Of a DNA stretch of 64,000 bases, positions 27,501 through 39,600 are shown in pieces. Below the pieces are notes generated by a model. It saw only the letters and a list, made by a program, of their open reading frames with translations, was not told the origin of the DNA and did not search any database. The stretch's first letter is position 1, and each line of letters opens with the position of its first letter. This stretch comes from Hofstenia miamia (lineage: Eukaryota; Xenacoelomorpha; Acoela): positions 62,001-126,000 of the forward strand of contig SCFE01000039.1 in the NCBI GenBank assembly GCA_004352715.1. Direction: 5' to 3'. A program made the position numbers and the translations under genes.

Positions 27501-28563
27501 ATAAACGAAAAGAGCGGTAGTTATTTTAGAAATTTAATGCAAATTTGACATTATCTATTGTAGAGGCAGTTTAAGAAGAGCTCATGTCAAACCTGCAAAA
27601 CGTAGACACACAAACTCGTAAATTTATCAATTATTTTAATATTTACGAATCCAATTAGATCAGCTGATATCGGCAGTATTCTGTTTTGCGAGTGCTACTA
27701 TTTTCTCTTGATGGCGATCCATAAACGTAAGCGGGTCACCAATTTATTTTGCTGACAAAAGCGACTTAATGAAAGTTTCAATAACCTTGTAACAGACAAC
27801 TAAGCTACATAGTTTTGTTTCACCCCAGCAATTTAATAACTATTTCAACTTTCTTCTATTTAATCGTTTCCAACATTTCAGTTGGTTTGTTCGAATACAG
27901 TTGCGTTGTAATAATAGATAATAAATGTAACTGCTGCGGCAGCGGTATTCCTTTCCAATAAATTTGATTGTGCAACCACGTGCGCCCATTCATTCTGAGA
28001 ATCCTGTATGTACCCACTCAAAATATATTCAGGATAGTTTAGTTTTATTACTGTTTGCCAAATACTATTAACGGCACAGTTTGATTGAAGCATTTATTAC
28101 TACTTTAATATGTCGCGATTATATTCTTGTTAGTTTTATTACCAAAATGAAGGAAATGGGAATTCCTGACCCTATGCCGAGCCAACTAGAGTCAATTCGA
28201 TTAATATATAACAAAAATGCAGACGCGAACTGTAATCCGAAATGTAGTTAATCGGTTTTGGAAAATTTATATCCAGCTACTATCTGCACTACAATCAACC
28301 TCGTTCATCAACGCTAGATGCGTAATCGCGCAAACATCAATCAATTAAAAAAGTCACATTTAACTGTACAATATTTTAAATTTGATGGTATATAGTTTTG
28401 ACAGTTGTATTGCTGCTTAATGCAATCAAAATTTTTGCCGAGGGTTATGCTATATTTAGATCAATGTATAGATGAGAGAAATTCTGAAATGTATAACTTG
28501 CGATATAAAATATCATTTTGATAAACCAATGTCAGTTTTAATTTTCTTTTTTTTAGTTTTGCG

Positions 28564-28598
<35 letters not shown>

Positions 28599-31500
28599 NN
28601 NNNNNNNNNNNNNNNNNNNNNNNNNNNNNNNNNNNNNNNNNNNNNNNNNNNNNNNNNNNNNNNNNNNNNNNNNNNNNNNNNNNNNNNNNNNNNNNNNNNN
28701 NNNNNNNNNNNNNNNNNNNNNNNNNNNNNNNNNNNNNNNNNNNNNNNNNNNNNNNNNNNNNNNNNNNNNNNNNNNNNNNNNNNNNNNNNNNNNNNNNNNN
28801 NNNNNNNNNNNNNNNNNNNNNNNNNNNNNNNNNNNNNNNNNNNNNNNNNNNNNNNNNNNNNNNNNNNNNNNNNNNNNNNNNNNNNNNNNNNNNNNNNNNN
28901 NNNNNNNNNNNNNNNNNNNNNNNNNNNNNNNNNNNNNNNNNNNNNNNNNNNNNNNNNNNNNNNNNNNNNNNNNNNNNNNNNNNNNNNNNNNNNNNNNNNN
29001 NNNNNNNNNNNNNNNNNNNNNNNNNNNNNNNNNNNNNNNNNNNNNNNNNNNNNNNNNNNNNNNNNNNNNNNNNNNNNNNNNNNNNNNNNNNNNNNNNNNN
29101 NNNNNNNNNNNNNNNNNNNNNNNNNNNNNNNNNNNNNNNNNNNNNNNNNNNNNNNNNNNNNNNNNNNNNNNNNNNNNNNNNNNNNNNNNNNNNNNNNNNN
29201 NNNNNNNNNNNNNNNNNNNNNNNNNNNNNNNNNNNNNNNNNNNNNNNNNNNNNNNNNNNNNNNNNNNNNNNNNNNNNNNNNNNNNNNNNNNNNNNNNNNN
29301 NNNNNNNNNNNNNNNNNNNNNNNNNNNNNNNNNNNNNNNNNNNNNNNNNNNNNNNNNNNNNNNNNNNNNNNNNNNNNNNNNNNNNNNNNNNNNNNNNNNN
29401 NNNNNNNNNNNNNNNNNNNNNNNNNNNNNNAATAATTATACTTTTATAAACATTGACAAAATATTAAAAGAGGAATGGATTACCGATTTCCCTAGAACAC
29501 CCAAGGAATTCTTTTCCCAAAAATGTGCAAAATTTATGTTATGTAGATATGTGGAAAGTGTATAAAAGTGGGTCTCTGGAATTTTTTCATTCACAAAACT
29601 GGTTAAAAGAAACGAAGATTTTTGGTTTTTATGTTTTTATTTTGCAACTGTACAATTGAAAAACACCTCAGATTTGCTTTACTTAAACAAGTGTAAAAAT
29701 GATTAATAATTATATATCGAAAAATCTGATAAATTTTCGATAAAAATGCAAATGGGATAATGTAAAGTTGGATCCTAACGTTTACTTTAAAAATCGACTG
29801 TCATGCGTATACCAAAAAATAAAACTGTAGGGAGTGTGAATCTGGATTTTAATTAATGTGTTTGCCAAGTTGTTGTTACACTTAAATTTCTATCTGTAAA
29901 TGTCTATCTAATCGTTGCAGGCATCTGCACTCCTTTAACCAATATATTGGAATGCGAGTGATTAATTGAACACTTGTAGATATTTGAAAATTCATTTCCA
30001 TTCCCCAATTCCCTGCCTTTATTGTCAATATACATTTTCGAATAAAAAGTCATTTTCATGCGTTTTACCCTCCAAATAGTAGTGCATAGAATAGAAAAAT
30101 TCCACTGAGTAGAAAGTGGTTAGTAACACGCTTGCTTAATTTGTTGATGAAAAATTTATTGTGTATTTCCAAGAATAGAGTGATTAAAAATACTTTCTTC
30201 AAAGGTTTTTTATAGTTCCAGATGAAAATGGTCGCTTATCACTAGAGCTATTTTTTGACCCAAAAAATTTGAAATTTTGACCAAAGAATTTTGACTTTTT
30301 TTACTTAAAATCGTAATTTTTTACCTAAAAAATTGACCTAAAGATTTTTAAGCTTTTGTGAAATTCGTGTTCTATACTAAACATAATTAAGTAGGTAGTA
30401 AGAAGCAACAATACAGAATTGCTCATTAATTTATTGTCTTAAGCATGCTTTTTAACATTGAGAAGAACATTTCCATGGCAGCAAGAAAACACATGCTATT
30501 TTCAGCAATCCATGTTCTGTAAGGTTTAATGAACTGATTATTCATTAAGTCATGTAATCTATAGTTTTCAATTTCCGGCAAAGCATCCAAAATTAAGGTT
30601 GATTCAAACTCAAGTTCAATTTAATTCATAGTAATTTGTAGATTGCACAACCTTTTGCATTATTGCCTCATTGAGGGCAGTTTTTGCTCTCTCAACAATG
30701 ACACCCTTAATAATTATACTTTTATAAACATTGACAAAATATTAAAATAGTAATTAAATGTTTGCTCTAACTTCTCTATTTTAGTAGTTAAAAATTGTGC
30801 ATTTATATTTTCCCAGGCTTTTGAAACCAAGAAATTTATATTTTAAAAGCTAAACGAATTGGAAATGACGTTATAGATTTATAAGTGGGGCTTCCTCCCT
30901 TTTAAACTTTTGCTTACAATTTAAGTACAAAACGCATAAATTTTCTCAGATACTCTGCTACTAAAAATGTTGTTAGGTTTTGTATTGCATGGTTTTAAAT
31001 AGTTTTTTATGAAAATACATTGTTTCTCTTCCAAAAAATTTGACCTTAAAGAAAATTGATTTTTTACCTAATTCCAAATGTTGCAAAATTTTGACTTTAT
31101 TTTGCCCTTAAAATTTTTAAAATATGTATTCATATGTATTAAAACAATTAAATTTCTATTTAAAAATAATTAACCTTTATTTCAATTTTGACTTAGTTGA
31201 CTTTTGTTCGCCCTATTTATCACTTTTTGTGTTTATGGGGAAAGTTGAGCTATCACGCTTACAGCGATTAATTCTTTGTTTGCCAGATAAGTAAGAAAAA
31301 ATATTGTTGAGAAAATCAAAGAAAAACCTGTCTTTGGATTTACAATTAAAAGGTTTATAAAAATGGCTGTGAAACAATCACTATAGAATAACAATGTCTG
31401 CATTAGTCATTCATCTCTAACACAATTAAACAACTAATTAACAGTCATTATTTCACAATGTGTAAACATGGGTCATCAAAAGCTATATTATAAATTTAAA

Positions 31501-34500
31501 TTAATCCATTTGTCAGGGCCGTAGTCAAGGAGGCAGTTGCCCTCCTCCCCCTCGTGAAATGAAAAATATATAACAACGTCTTTTTTAATAGAAAATACAT
31601 CTTACTTCTTATGGGTAAAGTTATTAAAACGAAACTATATTTATTTATATTCCATCAAACTATTTTTGAGTACAGTTATTTGGAATCACTAATGGTATAG
31701 TCAATTCACACGCAAAAAATAGATGAAACTGTTAAATTGTATGTGCTCGAAGTTCAGACCAAAGAAGACTTAAATTGCGTAAAATGTATGCTTTATCCGT
31801 TGCTTATTAAAAATATTAAAAACATCTGAACTACTCTAAACTGTCTTAATTATTGGCTGCTTTTTTAGCCCCCGCTATAAAAAAATCTAGCCACGACCCT
31901 GCTGTTTGTATCAAGAATCTCTCCACATCTTATTAAGTAGTGTTTGCTTTTATAGTTGTGTTCTTATGTCCTTATAGTTTCACAACTTCGTTGCCTACAT
32001 ACAGTACTTGTACATGCAGATTTTGAATTTCGCCTACGAAGCTATAGTTGTTTTTAAATAAAGTCCTGCTACATTTTTTTCTGAATATATTATAGGTACG
32101 TATCCTTAATATCTGTTCCACAATCGATACCAAAATTTTATACCTGGAGTAATCCGTTAGAAATTCTAGGAAACCATGAGGATACAGTGACGATTGTTGT
32201 TGATTATTACAGTAAAGCCGCAAATAGACGAGATCGACCCCGTAAGACTGCATCAACTGCGTGTGCAACAAACTCGTATCCACGATCTGCATGGTTTTAT
32301 TGCATTACAATTATAGCAAGTAATTCGCTTGTTTGCGCTCAGAGATTTTCCATTGCAATATAAATTGCAAAACTGATTACACTTTCCATCATTGCTTAAT
32401 ATAAAACAATTTTTGAGGAAATTTTCATAAAAAACGTAACTGCAATTTATTGACTTTTCTCGAACTGATTAAATGCCGTTATTTTTAATTTCAATGATTT
32501 GTATTTTTGTTGATTAAGTAAAATACAAGCCTAGGGCAATTTCTTTCATTATAATATTGCCACACACATTAGAAATTGATTGTACGATAATGGTTATTGA
32601 TTTCTTTTCCTTTATTTTATATTACTTACAAATAATTTAGTGCTTTTACACTGATACTGGCTTTTACACCTGAATAATTTTAAGAAATTTATGAACTTCA
32701 AACGAAAAAATGTGTAAAATGTATTGCTTTGACAGCCTGTTTTTGTTAGAGTACTTGTCTATTCTGAGGCAAAATTCAGCACTAGCTTTGAGGTTGTGCA
32801 TAAATCTCAACCCTAGTAAGACCTTTGTATTATGTTTTAAAGACTTAAATTTCACACCAAATCATTTCAATGTAGCCCTCACGGGGTATTTACACCTAAG
32901 AATATAAAACATTTCTCTTCGCTTGAGGTTTTTGTTTCTCAAACTTGATGAAAAAGTAAGGGATAAAAAATATTTTCTTTTTGCTATTCTAAGTTGTAAA
33001 AACATCAAACCGAAACATTACTGGATAAAAGATGAGTATTTTTTAAAAAGGAATATGGGCTAGCACTTAATATAGGAACTTATCTAAACTATTTATAATT
33101 TTAGAATTTGTTATTCATCTCTTTCAACAACATTTTGATTTGGTGTTTGTTGTAAAAGGTTTTAATTGTTAGTAATTTGTTTAGGTTATCTGTCGAAGAG
33201 TAACGCTCTTGTCAGTACCACAGACGATCCTGATAAAGCTCTCTTGATTGTATCAACAGACAAAGAAGCGAAGGTTTTCTCGCTTCCATCACAAACCTGC
33301 GCTTTCAAAGTAAAACTTACTGAAACTTCCTACGTTGTTCGTTCCGATATCATTCCTATGAATTGTAAGTTTTTCTTATAACCCGAAATATGATATCATT
33401 GTAGTATATTGCATTTGAGAAATGAATTGAATTTATTATCCTAATTTCTGTTTGTAGAACAAATTTTCGTATAATTATTCTAATTCACCAGGTTTTCCAT
33501 TTATTTTGTTCTTTGGAAATAAAGTTGTTTATTTTTTATAAAATAATTTTTATAATTATTAATTTTTTTGTATAGGCTTATAGCAAACCTTTATTCTCAT
33601 ATTTGTATTCTAAGATGGTAAACAAGTTCTTGTTTGAGCTATGTGCTTATATTGATAATTAAAATTAAGATCTTTTCATGTAATCGAATTAAATTGGTAA
33701 TTATGATTAACTCTATTAGAGGGGATTTTTCCACATCCTCCCTCCTAAACTTTGTGCAATTATGAATATTAGATGATATTTAATTGTAAATCCCTCATAA
33801 ATTAGTGACTAAAATTTATCTTACCTCATTTTGCGAAACTAAAAAATCATTTTTGGTCCCTAGAATATTTAATGACGTAATTTTCTAAGTGACTCAATTT
33901 TTGAAAATTTCTAAAATATTCAGTTTCTATATATCATATACTGTGGGAAAGTTAATCAAACTGAGAGTAAAGTGAACCTAAATCCCATTTTCTACTGTTT
34001 TTTGAGCATGAGATGTGTGAATGTTTATAACACAACTGAATAAAACCCCAGATGAGCTATCATAAATTTCATTCAAATACTTCAACCTCTCTGAAGTAAT
34101 TTTAGGAAATACATTTCATATTACACTGATATTTATGGAATTACCACATCATTTGCAAGAATGGGAGATACATATTCATCCTTCAGTAATAGGGTTAGCT
34201 GTCTCAAAGATTAATTGGTTCCAAAGTTGATATCATTTACCAACGCAATAATGAATAAAAACTGAGTTTGCTCGTTTTTATGCAGTAGGTATAGTCATAT
34301 CTTTATTGTAGGGTGTAAACAAAGCCTTGGTGTGAGGTATTTTAACGAGATCTGTTAACATTTTTAATGTAAGACCAATGTTTTCTTAATTGCCACTACA
34401 TGTCAAAAATATATTAGCGTATGAGATAAATGTGTTTGTTTCCCTTTTAAACTTGACATTTCCTCTCCAAATCGATCGTCTGACATGTTTGCTTCAAAAT

Positions 34501-36281
34501 GCAAGTAATGCTTTTAATCTTTTAATATTCCGAAATAAAATATTTAAAGATATAATTAACTTGTTGTTTATTAAATTCCGGCCTGTCACTGTAACGCCAT
34601 CTATTGATTATATTCTATTCTATGTTTATTAACTGTTAGGTAGGGCTCAAACGATACAAATTTTGTTGCTAAACCAATAAAGATAAGAAACAACATTGGA
34701 GGAATTTAAATTATGTATTTCAAAATGATCCTATCACAATGCGCGCTGTAATTGGTTTAGGAACAAAAGTTGTATCGTTTGCACCCTGCCTTAGTTGCAC
34801 AGTGGTTCTCAAGACAATTATGAAGTTGGCTATTTGTACAGGCTAATTTTGCACGTTTCCTGTAATTTTGCAGGATTGGAGAGTTTTTCATAGCTCCATT
34901 TTTCGGCCATTCTAGAGAAGGCTTATGCGATTTTTGTGATAATCATTGTGACTTGAAACAATGAAATCAGTGAAATATTTTAAATCTGAAACGATTAATT
35001 CATTAATAATCCTGTGGTATTTCATTGTTTAAAAGCATTTAAATGATTTTTTAACTACTATATAATAAAATTAAATAGTTACAGATCGGCGCAATGAACT
35101 TTTTTACAGCAAACATTTGGCAAAGTTAACTTCAAAATTGCAGCTTATACCAAGAATACAACAATTTTTTACCATTTTTGGTATGGCAATATATCGGAAG
35201 CTCTACTCGTTCCGAAAAAAAATAATGATTGCAGATTTAATCTGAATCTGTACTTGGAATTTCAGAATTGAAAACTTCTAAGTATACATGTATTACTAAA
35301 GATTTGCTAACGCTGTTTCGACACATATATATATATATATAATATAGGCCCCTGTGAGTGGAAACCTAACTCGCGAGTTCGAGTCGTTACAATTATATTT
35401 TGACTTATTATTCTCAGAGAGCTAAGCTATATATAACTATGCTGCCTTACATAAATGTAGGGAAGATATACAACATGTGAAACTAAATGAGAAAAAGCAA
35501 GCCTGATGACTTAAAATTTTGTGCAAATTATGAAAGTTTGTTGGATTCTTCGACATTATAGTCAGGGACGAAAAATACATGACATTGAAGCAAATATCGA
35601 GTTGAGTTCGAGTACTCGAAATGTCGAGTTGAGTTCGAATATATATATATTCGTTTTCTTTACACATTCAAATATGTAAATCAATTATCTACAATAGTGG
35701 TGCTATTTTATGCATGTGTAGTGCCGTTTTTGTGTGTCGTTTTTAAGAAAATGCATTGTTCTCATTTTTGGACACTGAAATTGAAATATTTTCTATTGAT
35801 CGCCTATCAGTACCATTTTCGTACCATCATTGCATTTAACGCCTGTTTCGACATCATTTATATTCTAGATATTCTTTTAGTTCTTCAAAAATACTCGCAT
35901 ATGTTTTGTTATGGAATTTGTGCCATACTACACAAACCGTAGCTATATAAGGATGATTTCGATTTTATTTTATTAACTGTTCGGAAGGTCAATTGTATTT
36001 TTGGATAATTAAATTATATATTTTGCTTTGTTAGCAGGTACTTTTGACAAGAGCTATAATTATTATATTACTTTGAACTTTTCCGTTATGCATTTTTGAT
36101 GGAAATTAAGACTTTTGGGACGAATGGCTATTAAAAATTTCATATTTTTGCATAAAGAACCATTATTTTTATTTTGTTAATGAATGCCAATATATATTGA
36201 AAAAATTTGCTGTCTAGAAAAATATTATTGGATTAAATAAAATGCATTTAATCGCCTATAACTGACAATTTAGTTTTTCAA

Positions 36282-36323
<42 letters not shown>

Positions 36324-36662
36324 CAGTTCTATCAAATCAAACTAAGTGTGAATTTAAGTTATTTTTTGTATATAGTGTTCAAATTGACGATATTTTAGAT
36401 TTTTGCTATTTGCATTTCGCCTCATTAATTCAAAAACGAGCTAAGCTCAAACAAATGTTTCGAGATTTTCACAAGATGATATTTTTTATTGTCGAATCGG
36501 CGTAGTCCAGGTTTCGGAAAAATTAGTTTAGCTGATTTTGTTTGAAGCTAACGAAATAAGTATTTTATTCTAAATAAATTAGGTAAGTGAAATAATTTTC
36601 TCAATTTCCAAAGTAAATATAGGTTTGTAACATGTATAAATATNNNNNNNNNNNNNNNNNNN

Positions 36663-36698
<36 letters not shown>

Positions 36699-39600
36699 CA
36701 GTTCTATCAAATCAAACTAAGTGTGAATTTAAGTTATTTTTTGTATATAGTGTTCAAATTGACGATATTTTAGATTTTTGCTATTTGCATTTCGCCTCAT
36801 TAATTCAAAAACGAGCTAAGCTCAAACAAATGTTTCGAGATTTTCACAAGATGATATTTTTTATTGTCGAATCGGCGTAGTCCAGGTTTCGGAAAAATTA
36901 GTTTAGCTGATTTTGTTTGAAGCTAACGAAATAAGTATTTTATTCTAAATAAATTAGGTAAGTGAAATAATTTTCTCAATTTCCAAAGTAAATATAGGTT
37001 TGTAACATGTATAAATATGTAATGTAATAACGAAATATGTTGATAATTGCAAAATTTGTATTTCAGCTACAAATTGTTGAAGAAAAACAAATGCTAGAAG
37101 TTAAAAAAAAATCGAATTTTTATGTTCTCTAACAAAAAGTTTAGCTGGGGTTTGTTTGGCATGCTACATCGCGAACGGCCACATTGTCACGTACAGTTTG
37201 CCCAGTCTCCGACCGTTGATGGATTCGGATTTCTTACCACTCACTGATTTGCGGTAAACTTCGATTTTTTTATTTAAGGAGATATATAGATATTTGTACA
37301 AGTGAAGAGTTGTTCACATTGCAATTAATAAATTATTATTTAAAGTAGTAAACTATATGTATAAAACTATAGAAGAACCGTTGTTTTCAGGCGTGTAGTC
37401 CAACGCTAATGTAATTTTGAAATTCCCGTTGGTTGTAAGGTCTCTTAGTGTGAATGGAGATATTTAGATCTCAGTGGTCACTTTCGATTTTCATTTACAG
37501 TTATATTGTTGCTTTTAATATTGTTTGGTTTATGCTCTGTTTTACTGATTTTCATGAAGAAAGCATCAAGAGGAAGTGATGAGTGGATTACATGTTTAGT
37601 CAAAAGTTGCTATTCAATTCAATTTCAGTTAATTATTATTGTTTCATCTGAATCAATTGAGGGGAAGCGGGCTATTCATCGGATGTGCATGGCCTTTACG
37701 CATTCAAATTAAATGGAAATTCAAAACTTTTTTATTTTTTTCACTCTACTGCTTTCAGTTACAAAGAAAACCGCATTTATCACAGCTGTTACTTCATCAT
37801 CGTAAATACTGAAAAGTATCGAATTTGTAAAATAGCCATTATTTGTGACTGTTTTGACTCATAATGGTTGACATTGGTAAGTCAAGCAAACCTGAATTGG
37901 TTCGTGCTTGATTAAAATAGCTCTAGTCGGGGTTGAGAGTCCGTTTGTCAATTCCTATTTAAATCATTAAAAATTAAAACTAATAATTGGCAGCAATTCT
38001 TTGAACCTTCCCGTCTAAAAAACCTTAGTTGCATTATTTAACGATGTTAATTCTTATTACTAAAGTGTCATTAATTATGAATTTGCTTTAAGAAAAGCAT
38101 AGCTTCATGACATTTAAATTCAACATATCATTGAACACATAAAGACAGGGCTATTTTTGTCAACTTTTCCGTAGAGATCGGACGCTAAAAAATTTCCTTG
38201 GATTTGGAATAGATCTGGATGTAAAAATAGTATCCATGGATCTCGGAGAAATTTCGGGATCCAAAATTGTATTTCAATAGGAATTGGATGCAGCAAACGT
38301 TGTATTGGCATTAATGCAAACGAAATGATCTTTTTATTCGTTTTACGGGATCATTAAAATTCGAGTTGGATTTGGGTTGGCATTTTATTTAAGAAACTAT
38401 ATGTAGCGGTTAACAAAACAAATTTTTATCAACACTCCTGCATTTTTCTATCGAAAATATTGCGGTATCGGAAAATGCCATGTTATTGGAGTTGGTACGG
38501 CATACCGAAACGCCAAGCCCTACTTAATTTTTGTATATATTTTATGCTAACTGCTTTGGGAATTTAAGTGGTCGGTTGGGATGCCCCCTTAACATGCTTT
38601 GTAATTGGTTCAAACTGCCCTTCGACTCAAAAGCAAAATAAATTTATCAATTTACTCATAAGCTAATTAACATGTATACATTAAATGAGAATAAAGTATC
38701 GATTCAGTTTCACGATTTTTCCGGCTTTTTACTTAATATGCTGGCAAGTTCTTTGTTATAACTGAATATATTATATAAATTTATATAAAAATAAGTATGT
38801 AGGCCAACAAAACCATGTGTACTTAATCATGTTTCGGTTCATATCTCTGTCGGACTTCGTTTTTTGGTTAAGTTCGGCTTGATAAACCGCTGAGCTCTAC
38901 TCTTATTTCAGTTATACATGCAAGCAATGCACACTTTTTGTATACAACTTATTTTTATAAAGATCACAAGGATAAAAATTCTCAAAATTTTAGATATATT
39001 TAAGAACAAATATGCATTCAGGGATTTTTCAAAATTCAATGTACTGAGATGTTGGTAAATTTTCGGTTTTTTTATAATAAAGTTATTTCTAAGTTTTTCA
39101 TCCATTCTAACGTTCAAAAGTATGTTTTATTTGAAAGGTAGTGATAATTCCTGCTTCCAATATCGATATCTGTGATCCGCTCTTTTAAATGCTAATTGAC
39201 CTGCAGAAATTTAAGAATCAGGTAAGAATCCTTTAGGCTCAAATTGACTGAATCTTTGGCGACCATTATGAAATTCTTATTATAGAAGAGTGTACTAGAT
39301 CAACATACATTTATGAGTATTTTATTTTATAGGCTTATGACTAAAAGTCATTGAGTTGCTCTTGGTCTAGTGAGTTGTTGAAGGTCGTTAGAGTCGTTAG
39401 ATTATGCCTTTTGAATAAATTTATTTTATTCACTCTATAAATGGTTCTTTTCTAGTGGAATTAAACCGCTGAAGTACATTGAATTCTACGAGTTTGACCT
39501 CACCGATATGATTCCTGACCACCGCAGTGAGCAGTGAGTTATATTCACACTCCATTTTCGATTGTTTTTCATTTTTTTTAACCCTCGTAGTTCATTTTGA

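Larger units (their letters stand above)
23524..33184 (+). other. Tomosyn intron of about 9.7 kb
   Basis: It contains a duplication with inserted filler (26091-26668), an 832-nt N gap (28599-29430), two hAT-like elements (30243-31215 and 31514-31901) and an unassigned open island (32100-32330). No exon with family similarity was found. Confidence 0.7.
33365..37144 (+). other. Tomosyn intron
   Basis: It contains a palindromic MITE (34641-34788), a short ttgagttcga repeat near 35596-35640, (TA)n tracts, and a duplicated block around a 19-nt N gap (36286-37018). No exon is recognised. Confidence 0.7.

Noticed and set aside
28472-29449. 325-codon open frame
   Set aside because: Almost all of it is N characters and a (TA)n tract; it is an artefact of the gap.
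38146-38519. Possible hAT element (cagggctatt ... gccaagcccta)
   Set aside because: Only the first six to seven bases of the ends agree, and no 8-bp duplication is present.
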